Source: Mesostigma viride (Eukaryota; Streptophyta; Mesostigmatophyceae; Mesostigmatales; Mesostigmataceae). From it: DNA of 64,000 bases. The translations under genes were made by a program, and so were the position numbers. This document shows, in pieces, positions 45,824 to 57,100 of this stretch (position 1 is its first letter; every line of letters starts with the position of its first letter). Below the pieces are notes generated by a model. That model saw only the letters and a program-made list of their open reading frames with translations. It searched no databases and had not been told where the DNA came from. The stretch covers positions 1,170,240-1,234,239 of the forward strand of contig RPFO01000002.1 of assembly GCA_009746045.1 (NCBI GenBank), read 5' to 3'.

Positions 45824-46584
45824 CCATCCATCCATCCATCCATCCATCCATCCATCCATCCATCCATCCATCCATCCATCCATCCATCCATCCATCCATC
45901 CATCCATCCATCCATCCATCCATCCATCCATCCATCCATCCATCCATCCATCCATCCATCCATCCATCCATCCATCCATCCATCCATCCATCCATCCATC
46001 CATCCATCCATCCATCCATCCATCCATCCATCCATCCATCCATCCATCCATCCATCCATCCATCCATCCATCCATCCATCCATCCATCCATCCATCCATC
46101 CATCCATCCATCCATCCATCCATCCATCCATCCATCCATCCATCCATCCATCCATCCATCCATCCATCCATCCATCCATCCATCCATCCATCCATCCATC
46201 CATCCATCCATCCATCCATCCATCCATCCATCCATCCATCCATCCATCCATCCATCCATCCATCCATCCATCCATCCATCCATCCATCCATCCATCCATC
46301 CATCCATCCATCCATCCATCCATCCATCCATCCATCCATCCATCCATCCATCCATCCATCCATCCATCCATCCATCCATCCATCCATCCATCCATCCATC
46401 CATCCATCCATCCATCCATCCATCCATCCATCCATCCATCCATCCATCCATCCATCCATCCATCCATCCATCCATCCATCCATCCATCCATCCATCCATC
46501 CATCCATCCATCCATCCATCCATCCATCCATCCATCCATCCATCCATCCATCCATCCATCCATCCATCCATCCATTCATCCATC
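45824..46584 (+). repeat. 760-bp (CATC)n array at a LINE 3' end
   Basis: An almost perfect CATC/CCAT tetranucleotide array with one variant (CATTCATC) near its end. It follows the LINE 3' UTR exactly where the copy at 21372 has only a few CATC units, so it is an expansion of the LINE tail. The IHPS and MDGW protein repeats read from it are artefacts. Confidence 0.97.
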
Positions 46585-46585
46585 G

Positions 46586-46960
46586 GGTTTAATGCTCCGG
46601 ACGTGATCAACTCCCCAATGGGAGCACGAGTTCAATTAATTAATATGACGGGAAGTCTAGTGGCGACCTAGCTTGCCGTGCACGGCCTGAGGCCTGCCAC
46701 ATGAGGACAAAACACGCGGGCTGTGTGGGCTCGCATGTTAATTAGGAACATGACTCCGTTGGGAGGACATGTAGCACATATCCCTGAGAAGGGGCATATG
46801 GCTTTTAATACATTCTGGGCTACTTCCTGCAAGGGTAGGATGTAAACTACACCTGCTCTAGATGCACCAAGTGCACCTGCACCCCCGTGATCTCTCAGAG
46901 CACAAAGGGGGCCTGGCACAGGGTGGAAGATCAGCATGGCTATATACAGGGCTTGCATGG
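46586..46960 (-). repeat. SINE-like B end followed by SINE-like A copy
   Basis: 46586-46640 carries TTAATGCTCCGG...CTCCCCAATGGGAGCACGAG and an AATTAATTAAT run, as in the B family. 46734-46960 is a reverse-complemented A copy: TTAGGAACATGACTCCGTTG, CATATGGCTTTTAATACATT, CTACTTCCTGCAAGGGTAGG, GATCTCTCAGAGC and GATCAGCATGGCTATA. Confidence 0.65.
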
Positions 46961-47453
46961 TGCATGCCAGCTAGCCGTCTGTCTGATGTGTCTACCTGAT
47001 CTGTGCGGGCCAGGTGCCCAGCTAGGCCTCTTACAGCATAAGCTCTTATGCAGCATAAGCTATGCCGTCAGCCTACTGACCTATGGTATTGCATGGTTGT
47101 ATTGCACCCACAGTGAACATTGCACCCCGGCACCATGCTGTGCAGAGAGCGCTCTGTGGCCTGCCCACTTTTGGCAGTACGTGAGAGAAGCTAGGGCGCC
47201 CTCCCTCCTCGTTGTGTACAGGGGTTGAAGGTTACTTTTGTCTGTATTGGCACCAACGTGGCACCAACGTGGATTAAGATTGCGTGTTCATTCTATCAGT
47301 AAGACTTGATACAAGTGCTGTGTGTTTCTCAAAGATACATCACGCGTGGCTTCCAAAATAGATCACGTGTGTCTCTCCCAAATCCTTCAAAAGAAGCTCA
47401 TGAATGAATGAAGATGCGTGCCTAACTAAAATAAGATTTATTCCTAAAATAGC
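46961..47453. other. Intergenic, downstream of the sialidase-like gene
   Basis: No gene or element end recognised. It probably contains the 3' UTR of the minus-strand sialidase-like gene; no clear polyadenylation signal stands out. Confidence 0.35.
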
Positions 47454-49569
47454 TCACAGCGGCCACTTGCCGCCCACAATGGGCTTCCCCGCCTTCATCT
47501 TCTTCACGTCGATCGCCACGTGGCGCATGCGCAGGCGGTGCCACGTGTACAAGATGTGCACGGTGCCATCCCGTGCCTGTATGATCGCTGGGTAGCTGAA
47601 CTCGCCCGAATCCTTGTCGCCGTGCTCCAGCACGCCCACGGCGCGCCAGCTGACGCCCATGTCGTCGGAGATGGCCAAGTTCAGGGGGAACCGGTTACGC
47701 TTGATCGCATGGTTGTAGATGAGCAGGTGCCGCCCATCTGCAAGGGTGACCGCGTCGATGCCCGAGTTGGGGTTGGGCAGGCCGGAGAAGACCATTGGTG
47801 TGAAGCTGAACCCGCCATCGGTGGACATGGCCTTGACGATGCCCTGGGACTCGGTGCGGGCGAGCAGGGTGATACTGCGGCCGTCGGCACCGCCCACGAG
47901 CAGCGTGGGCTGGATGGCCTTGACGCTGCGCTTGTTCAGGGGCACCGAGCGCTGCCACGTCTTAAGGTCGGTCGTCGTTTCCAGATGGGCCTGGTGGGTG
48001 GGGTTGGGGGGGTGGGAGGGGTGGGGGCGGGGTTGGGGGGAAGGGGGGGAACGGCGGGGAGGGCAGGGAGGACGGGAGAAGTGGTTGAAAGCTCAGCAGC
48101 CAGCATATATGCTGACTGTTGGTGTTCATGTGGGCACTGTGCATCTGAAGCGTTGATGTGAAACAAATCACCATCCTCCAATCATACTTGCATGTCATTT
48201 AAAAGCTGAGAGTGTGCCCACACACCCCTAATGCATTAGAAGCATCACCCCGCCCATTACAGACTAAGCTTGAAACCTAACCTGCCAGTAGGCGGCATCA
48301 CCCCTCCCCTGTCAGTACGCGGCCTCCCCCCCTCCCCTGCCATTCGGTGGCCTCGCCCCCTCACCTCCCAGTAGGTGGCCTCATCGCTCGAAGGCACCAG
48401 CAGCGTGCCGTCGCCCAGCAGCACCGGCTTGTTCTTGCTGGGGCCATACACTGTGGGGGGCAGCGCGATCTGCTTGCCCCACGTGACGCCATTGTCAAAT
48501 GACATCCTCATGTAGCCCTTCCACGCCCTGGGGGAAGTGGGTAGAGAAGATGGATACATAACGCCGACAACCAATAGAAAAAATCCATACAATAATCTAC
48601 GGGTATTGGATTAGGCAAAAGGTGAACAAGAGCAGCAGCATCCATACAATGATGGATGGATATCGGTTGGCAGTGGGTAGGTTCACCAACCGCCGGCCTA
48701 GCCACGCACTCAACACACACAGCCTGCGAGACCCAGGAGACTCAAACAGAGTGCCCCATTTGGGCGCAGCATCCCCCCACCACAACCCCCCACCCCACCC
48801 GCCCGCCCGCCCGCCCCCCCTACCTGGGCGTGGTGCCGATCTTGTAAAACAAGAGCAACGGTGCGCCCTTTCCCGGCACCTGGAAGAGCACCGGGTTCCA
48901 CGACGGCTGGCGCCCGTGGGACATGTGCGCCCCATTGGCCACCTCCACTGGCGTGCTCCACACCTTCTTCCCGGGCTCCAGCCGCGACACCCAGATGCCC
49001 ACATCCACATGCCGCTCGTGCGTGCCGCCGAACCAGGACGCCACGATGGTCCGGTCGGCCGCCTCGGCCAGGGTCCCTGCGTGGCACTGCGGCGTGGGCG
49101 GCGGGCTCGTGTAGACAAACTCATCGGAGAGTGCGCCGGCGAGTCGGCCCACGATGGGCTCCACCGGGTGGCCGCGTGCGACCGTTTCCTTGTCGTGGGA
49201 CTCAAAGAAGTGGGCGTGGGCAACGAGGTGGGAGGGGGGGAGGAGGGTGATAACGGCCAGGAGGGCGACCAGCCATTCGGAGGATCGTGCATGCCACTTT
49301 GTGGTGGACCGCCCGGTGCGGGATCGAGTGGCTGGACTTGGGGCTGGTGTCGTGGTCGGTTGTCGGGGGGGCATGGCCCCCTCGCTTGGTCTTGTGGCCG
49401 CGATTGGGTGAGCGCTTGCGAACGTGCCCTTGATGGCATGCGTGCTCACGCTCGTGCTTGTGCTCGCGCTCGTGCTACTACCTGCACTTGTGGCGGTGGT
49501 TGGGCTCATGTTGGTGTACACGTGGATGGCTGTGTGGGCCCGCGCGCTCGTTCCAGTGATAGTGGCCAT
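47454..49569 (-). CDS. Sialidase-like (BNR/Asp-box) protein, three exons
   Basis: Exon 1 runs 49569-48824 (donor AG/GTAGGG), exon 2 48527-48365 (acceptor CCCCCAG, donor GTGAGG) and exon 3 47990-47454 (acceptor CCACCAG). The exons join in phase and give 481 residues, or 416 if the ATG at 49374 is used. A hydrophobic segment (WLVALLAVITLLPPSHLVA) about 90 residues into the longer form suggests a signal or membrane anchor. Three Asp boxes are visible: SFDNGVTW, SDDMGVSW and STDGGFSF. WNPVLF and QPTLL blocks match bacterial-type six-bladed sialidase/BNR proteins. It would act on glycans outside the cell or in the secretory pathway; the substrate is unknown. It is the only likely host gene here, and its closest relatives may be bacterial. 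Confidence 0.8.
48000..48075 (+). other. G-run tract in intron 2 of the sialidase-like gene
   Basis: Many runs of three to nine G within about 75 bases on the plus strand, which is the template strand of the gene. The tract doubles as the pyrimidine tract before the exon 3 acceptor on the minus strand. It meets the usual sequence rule for quadruplex formation. Confidence 0.6.
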
Positions 49570-49950
49570 GAGCGTGGCTTGGCAAACAACGTCGCTGTCT
49601 CGCAAAACGGGCTGCCTTGCAAAGCACCTGGGTGTCCCTTTCGCCCTCAGTGTCCCCCCTGCAGGACCATGGCTTCTGTTTTTCGGGCAATGCCGCTGAC
49701 GCGGGCAAAGCTGCTGATGATGTTAACAGTGGCGGGCGTCAGTACCAGTGGCAGCATGGTGGTCCCGAGGGACAGGTGTCATCGCCCGGATGCCGCCCCC
49801 ATACAGGCGCCCCCAGGTCAGGCCCACCAAGGGCACTGCCCCGAAGAAGAAGGGGCTCCTTGGAGTGGGGGGAGGAGGGCGGTCCAGGTGGTTTGCCTGC
49901 GTGGTGGCACAAGGGAGTGCCGCGGAAACAGGGCAGTATGGGGAGACTAA

Positions 49951-51454
49951 TGTTTTATAGATGTGACAGCTGCGGCAGTCATGGAATTTATAACAGTTTA
50001 TCACAGCCATAACATCGCTCAAAGGATAGCCATAAAGAGTTTGAACCATGCAGCTGTGCCAGCAACAGTTGTCGCCATCGTCAATATACGCACGATAATG
50101 AAATGGTTGATGAGACCATAGGGACAAGAGTTACAGTGATGAGTATGTGAACTAGCTCGGCAATAGAATGCTGCCATTTCGAATGGTATGATTGACAGCA
50201 CTGCTCACTGTATGACTGGCGAGCTCTTCTCAAGCAATGCAAGGGGGCACCATCAAACTGTCGAGGCCCATGCATCGAACGTGTCAGCGAGCTAACCTCA
50301 CAAGTAGGATCACAGCACCAAAATCCAGAATTGCAATCTGTAATCCATAGCTCATTTGCCTGGGAGACGCACATGCTGTCCTTATCAGTCTGGGTTCGAG
50401 CTATTTGGACACAAGCGTTTACCACCATGGCCATGGAAGTTGTAATGACGGCAATGCCAGCAAGTCACCACAGCTGATTAGGGGACAGACCATGCAGGAG
50501 CGCGCACGCTTGGGGAAGGCATGGCTTGGCGAAATTCTCGTCTTAAGAAAGGGGTTGCTATCTCATGTGGCAAGAACGAATGCTGGCACTGACTCCCCGG
50601 CATGGCACAGCCTCGGTGAAGAGAGGCAATCACGGATGCCAGTTGCCTATACCAGCCACTTCAGCTAACAGCTTGCTAGACTTCTTCAAAAGTGCAGATT
50701 TCGTACCTTACGCGCCTAAAAAATGCTCCGCCTCAATGGGTCCATCACAGAAAATCATCCCGTCCTTTTTTTGATAAATTTCGTCTTTGCTGACAATGCG
50801 GAGGCAGTCGTGACCATCCGTTGCATATTTCCACAACTTTCGAAAAATAAGTTGAGAATCACAGCAGGAACAAGCAGTAAGCCACTTATCGACTGATGAA
50901 TCGTCTGGAATCCCTCTGCTCTTCCTTCTTTGCCCTGAGGATATGGCGCCACACTGGTTTGTCATGTTTCAGTTTTTGTGTGGGTTAGGTCTGACATCAG
51001 GACGCTGGAGGCATGACGATCTTCCTTTACAGTAAGGGAGGGAAGTGTTGTTCCGCTTCATTGTTAGTCACTACTGGCGCCGGCACGGATCACTGTTGCA
51101 GTGTTGCATTAGCCAACATAATTATGCCACTGCAGGCTTAGCAGGGATTATTAACTACTTGCTATATTTGGAATAAACGTACACACACCTATTTACCTGG
51201 AAAAATTATGCCACTGCAGTCAGCCAGTTAGCTTACACCGCCAGCCCCACGTGCTGGGGTCCGGCCAACCCAGGGCTGCTAAAATCAAATCCAGGGTTGG
51301 CGATCTAAGTTGAGAGCGGTAGGATCATAAACCTGATGCGGTATACCTGACATAATCTCTATCGCATACCACTGACGATGACCACTACTTTAGCCAAGCC
51401 CTGCCTATAATGGGACCCCCATGCCGGGATGTTGCATTAAGAATTTAGCCATGC
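49951..51454. other. Intergenic, no gene recognised
   Basis: AT-richer sequence with only short, unconvincing open frames (for example 50081-50434 minus and 50565-50774 plus). The 5' region of the sialidase-like gene should lie at its left end. No element ends were found. Confidence 0.4.
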
Positions 51455-51758
51455 TACAGTATGCCACTATGCAGAGAGATGCTCCGGCTCTGTCGAGACG
51501 CCATGCCCTAGCTCTTGTATATAGCCATGATGATCTTCCCCCACATGACATGCTCCCCCTTAGCTGGGCATAGCGTGATAGATCATGAGGGTGCGGGTGC
51601 CCTGGTGCACCTAGAGCAAGGGTAGCTTACATTCCCACTGGCACCCTTGTTGCAGGAAGTAGCCTAGAATGTATTATTGGCCATGATGTGCCCCTTCTCA
51701 AGGGCCGGCTATGTGCTACAGATACTCCCAACGGAGTTATGTTCCTAATTAATTAGGA
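51455..51758 (+). repeat. SINE-like repeat A, near full-length
   Basis: Complete order of family blocks from TATGCAGAGAGATGCTCC through GCCATGCCCTAGCTCTTG, TGATCTTCCCCCACATGACA, GGTGCACCTAGAGCAAGGGT, TGCAGGAAGTAGCCTAGAAT and CTCCCAACGGAGTTATGTTC to the TAATTAATTAGGAA end. With the 42670 copy it gives the best view of the family consensus, about 290 bp. Confidence 0.75.
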
Positions 51759-51814
51759 ATACCACTGACCAGCCATTTGTACCTACTCTCTTGCCCAAAA
51801 CCAGCCCTGCGATC

Positions 51815-52661
51815 TTAAACCTGAAATTTCAAAATCCAGGGGCTCATGATCTTAAACCTGAGAATCTTAAACGTGGGGCTGGCGGTGTACTTGGCTGTCC
51901 GCGACACTCCCGGAGCTAGTGTAGCATACCACCCCCCGCCCCCCCGTTTTCCGGGGGGGGGGGCATACGGAAGTCTCTTGTTGAGCTGGCCTAGGTAGAT
52001 GGACAGGACCATGCGCCAATTATCCTTGATCAACCCAGGTGCGGAGATGGCATTGTCCGGAAGATCACTAGTACCTGAAAATTCTAGGACCACCGGGCGA
52101 ACAAAAGGCACCCTAGTTGTTGTGTCAGGCACCAACTTACGCTCCAAAGTCCACTTAATTGTGGCGCAAAAGGCGAGCACCACTTGGCACTTCATCAACC
52201 GGTTCAACAGCACGGTATATGCAAGCCACCTTTCACATGACGCAATAATGGCCTTAGTCCACCCATCTAGTAGCCCCTCCTCCGTTTGACACTCCACGTC
52301 AGCATCATGGTAAGAGATAGGGCTTTGGGTAGCAACATCATGACGTCCAATGCCGAGACTAGCCAAGCTAGGACGTTTAGGAAGCAACAGCTGAGTTACC
52401 AACGGCACATCACTCTCACGGGCATAGTTCACGTTCCGAATGTTGCCTAGATGACAGCAACAAGTTGGCAGTCAGACATGACAGCATAGTCCTCAAGAGG
52501 CAGATCGACATGCCCCTCCCGCCGCAAGCAGGTGGAGTTTACCCAGACATCCTCCCGCACAAGGAAGTAATTCTGACCAAGTATTGGTGGACCTCTATAC
52601 CCTTCCACCACGCAATACTCAACTAGCACCCCCATCACATTGACATCAATAACACCAAGGA
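51815..52661 (-). pseudogene. Copia-C protease and reverse transcriptase fragment (left of Copia-A)
   Basis: 52661-52447 encodes GVLVEYCVVEGYRGPPILGQ and NYFLVRED, the second half of the protease-like domain. 52432-51815 encodes the linker and start of the reverse transcriptase (HDVATQSPISYHDADV, CERWLAYTVLLNR, VPFVRPVVLEFSGTSDLPDN, IKDNWRMVLSIYLGQLN). The order protease then reverse transcriptase matches Copia-A. The fragment ends near 51815 beside a SINE-like A copy. Copia-A is inserted at its upstream edge. Confidence 0.7.
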
Positions 52662-52666
52662 CAGGG

Positions 52667-53363
52667 AGTTAAGCTTTCTTCGCACACGCAATGTGAAGGA
52701 TATGGTTGCAATGCAGCAATGTGTGAATATGGTTGGAAACGGAGCTTTGTTAAATCGGATAATGTTTACAGCGCTCACACACTTGAGGCTTGTACACGCG
52801 CTTGCCAAGTCAAGGCACAACACGTGAGGCGGGCTCGCAAGAGATGCCCATTTGGCACTGGCCTATTGTTTATATACTTGTGCACTGTGCTTGCTAGTCC
52901 TGAGCAGCCTAGGAGGCCTGCTCAGTAATAACACCCCCGGTACAGTATTCACTACCTGTACAGCGCCCAGCTCCTATACAGTAGGTCTGCCATACAGGCA
53001 CAGTGACCACAGAGCACAGTCCACAGTGACTATTGCATCTGCACCTAGAAGTCCAGGACTAAGCCTGCGGTACCAACAGACCACAGGTTAAGGTTCCTAT
53101 TTCCTGCGTACGACGTATTAATCCAATACCGTCGTAGGTACAGCACCTAATTCCTGTCAGCCCAGGAATTACTGTCGACCCCATATGTCGTCGGCAAATA
53201 TTCACGTCCGACTTAGAAGAACAGCCGGCTCGCGCTCGCGCGCGACCGGGAAGTCGGAACGCCATAACTTTCTTGATACTTGTCGGAATGAACTCGTTCC
53301 GGTGCCGCTGGAATCGCAGAGATATGCCGAATCAGGATCACGCCAATGCGCTTGGCGTTAACT
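52667..53363 (-). repeat. 3' LTR of Copia-A
   Basis: Matches the LTR at 60002-60697 end to end; differences seen are a 1-base indel near the AGTTAAG end, T/C at about 53050 and T/C at about 53282. A TATATAAA box lies at 52869-52876 on the minus strand. Confidence 0.92.
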
Positions 53364-54111
53364 CCAATCCTTTCTTTTCTTGAGCTGTAGCAGCTCACAC
53401 AAGTCTACATACAAACACACACAATGGGTACTGGATATCCTCCCCAGACTACAAGTCACAACCCGCTGGGCATGACAGTCAGCTTGGATTCCTTATTATA
53501 TGTACATAGCACCCATACTGGCTCAGGAGCACAAACAAATTACAATGAGTCCCTATCCCTTCACGGGAGGCTCGTTGTGTTACCCATGTACAAGAGGTTG
53601 GCCAACTGTGGCAGCCCATAGGTGTTCAGTTAAGAACTTGAGAAGTATGTACAACCTTCAGGACCTTAGGCGAAACCCCACAGATCACCCACAACAGCTC
53701 ATCAGAAAACATTGCTGACCCCCAGACGGGAGTCGGCGCCGGTCTGCTGCCCCTTATCGAACCAGACACAACATCTACGCGAAGCACATGCAAAACACAA
53801 GCTCCTATACTCGTTCCAACCGTGGAAAATCAGGGGACCTGTCGCCACCTCACCAGCATGGTGGATGGGTCAGCCAGTCCGTGAAACTCCGCCTTAAGAC
53901 GGCACCAGGGAATCGAACCCCGCCCACAAACCACAGATCTGGGGAAACCTCAGACTGAGATGAAAACCCCAGATAGACATCTCTCCATCAGAGACAATGT
54001 CAGACATTCCCACACCAGAGACATGTCTCACCCCTCAAGGTGTGCTCAGGATTATGTACAATCAAGCTCCCAGCCTGATATCCAGAGACTTAAGCACCCA
54101 GCTCTCAGCTT

Positions 54112-57100
54112 TTAGACAGATAGACCGACTTGACAGTCAGCATTCATGAGCTTCCTCAGTACATTGTACTGGGCTGGGGCCTTGTGTGGCAGCTTTGTCA
54201 ATGCATCAGCAGGGTTCTCCTCGCCAGGGATATGCTTCAAGTCAACCAAACTGGCCAACTCCTTCAGCAACAAATAATCCAGGTCCCGGCTCCTGGCCAG
54301 CTGCTTGTGAACAAACTGGACCATACCCATGCTGTCTGTTAGCAACAACGTCTCCATCTGCAAGGTCCAAGGGGTAACTGAAGCCAGCTCCAGCATTAAC
54401 TCCTTTATGTACAGGCTGGACTGGATCCCCTCGCATATGGCCCTGCATTCTGCCACATCTGAACTGATACAGACCCTCTTCTGCAGTCTGCTGTACCAGC
54501 TGAACAAACTTGCCCTGCTCTGATAAAAAGCAAACAGAGCAGCAGATCTCCCCCTGACCTTGGTAACCTGGCGAGCATCCATGGAACTGTCAACAAAGAT
54601 CTCCAAGGTGATAGGCTGGGTAAAGTCAATCCCAGACAAAATCAGATCAGGGGTACTCTCCACCAACCGGGCTATGACTCGAGGCTTCTCATCCTCAAGC
54701 ACCTCATCAGGCATTCTGCTATGGACCATCAAAGACGGACCACAGATGCTGGCAAACCAGGCCCACATGCCTCTCAACTCAGGTCCTGCAGCCTGGGTGA
54801 TCTTCTCTGGCAAGGCCTTCACAATGGTCTGTTTATAATCTCCTCCAGCCTGAAGCCTGATACTCCACTCCCCGTCCCTCCTGAACAGGGTAGCCTGCAT
54901 TCCACAGAACACTACAGGCTTGTTGGGCTCCTGCCACAGCTCCTTGCCCAGTGAAAACTTGCCACTGATGACAGGAATAAACTTCTTCAGCCAGGTCGTG
55001 GGGGCTAGCAAATGCAGATCATCTCCATGCAAACTAGCATACACTGGCAGACCCTCCCATTGGGCCAGCAGCAAACAGGGATCAACTGAAGACACTCTCA
55101 AGCCACACTCACTGATCAGAGCTTCCTGCAGCGTGAGTCTCCAGATGATTGGGCTCGACCTGAGTCCTTCCAGGCCCTTCAGAATAACCAGGAATTGTTG
55201 ATGCAGCTCCAGCTTCCAGATGGCAGGCACCTCAACACAGTAAGGCTCATCCTGCTTCCACACCCTCCTGGCCACTTCTGGATCAGATTTTAAAAATGCC
55301 CTCTTGAAGTCCAGCAGCACTGATGACATAGCTGCTCCCCTGTTCAGCAACCCCACGTAGAGACATAGCAAAATTCTCCATGTGTCGTGTAGCATCCCTG
55401 GCGTGTATAGCTCCTCTCCTGGCAGACTCCCCGTGCCGTGATACTCATTCAGGACAGGCCTGACATGGGGCACTGATACCTCATCCACAACCTTCCTCTT
55501 CAGCACAAATCTCAAAGCAAGCTTCCTTGATGCTGGGGGACGTCTGTCTGTTGGTGCAGCACACTCAAACTGCAACCACTCCTCCAATGCCTTGGAGAAG
55601 GCGAGCTTCCAAGCCTCAAACAAAGTAGGCGAGCTCATCTCTTGGACCAGCTGGTCATATGTCAAAGGAGAGTGTGCAGCAAGGCTCCTGTGAGTTATGC
55701 CAATACTGCTGGGGTGCAACACAGCTGGAATCACCAAACTGGCCGCTGGGGGCACCTCCCCTTCATCCCATTTTACACCCTTGACCGGCTTGGCCCTGCA
55801 CCTGACTGGAAATGTTGTCCTGAAATTTTCTAGGGGAATCATCCCCCAGCCATCTCTTCTCAGAGCTGTAGCTCTGATAGAAATCCCAGGATTGCCCAGA
55901 AAATTCTGACCCAAAATCACAGGGCCATCATAGTCCTCTAGGACAAGGAAGGTCACATCCACACCCATGACAGGGGCAGTAACCTCTCCCAACACCCTTA
56001 GATGCGTCCTACCACTGAAATCAGACACCCAGGGGCAACTTGGTTCTCCGACCAGCAGTTCTCCTGTATGCTGAGGTCCCATGACAGAAACCTGTGCATT
56101 GGTATCTATCTCCATGGCAGCTACCTCAGGTTCATCCAACTGGACAAGCTTGGACACCTTAGGCTCCTTCTTGGCTCTTTGCAAAGCCTGTACAATATCT
56201 GATAGACGCACACCCCTAGGCCTGGTGTCGGGCCGTTCCGGAGGTGCAGCCTGTCCGCCTGCTTGCCCAACCACCGTATGTGAAGGTACCCCAGGGGCCG
56301 GGCCAGGGTCACCCTGAGGGCTCGATACAGCTGTAGCACCCTGATCAGGAAGCTCCACGTCACCCCCGCCTTGTACACCAGCGGGCACCTGGAAGAGGTC
56401 TCCTTGATTACCTCCCCGGGGACGGATCTTTGACCAGGACAGACGGTGCACTGCTTGGGAGCCATCAATGGCCACCCAGCACTTATGGCCAGCGGCTTCT
56501 ACTCGGGTCACCACCCCATCATGCCAGCTGCCACGTTTCCCTGGAAAGCTTGGTTCCTTCCACACAACAACCTGTTGTCCAACGTTAGGTTCTAGGACAC
56601 TCCAGCCCTTGTCTTTCTGCCTCAGCTTGAGGAACTTGGCCTCTAGCTTCTCCTTCCATGCCTGCTCAGCATCAGCTGGCAGCATCCTGGTATGCAGCAT
56701 AAGAGGATTGATGGCAATGTCACCAAAGAACATGGGAGTCCTCAGGTTCAGCCTGTCCTCCACAGAACGTAGCCATGCAGATGTCACAATGGCAGATGAC
56801 GTCCTTGGAATCCTCTCCACCAGCAGCACAGTCTTGATCTCTTGGATGGCTCTCTCCACCACCCCTTGCTGGCCGTGGCTCTCCCTGGGTGTAATCAGCA
56901 ACTCTGGAAACTCTGGCAGGTTCTCACAGCACTCAAACTGAATGTCACACTGCAACAACTCCAACCCAGGGTACCTGCTCCTTGTCAACTTCAGAGCAGC
57001 AATCAATGTAGGCTTCTCCATGTCAGGCAGGATCTCTAGGGTCTTGTACTTGGTATATCTGTCCACTGCCACCAGCAGCTTCAAACCCCTGATTCTCTGA

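Noticed and set aside
45813-46610. Long frames of IHPS and MDGW repeats on both strands
   Set aside because: They are translations of the CATC tetranucleotide array; every frame is open, so openness carries no information.
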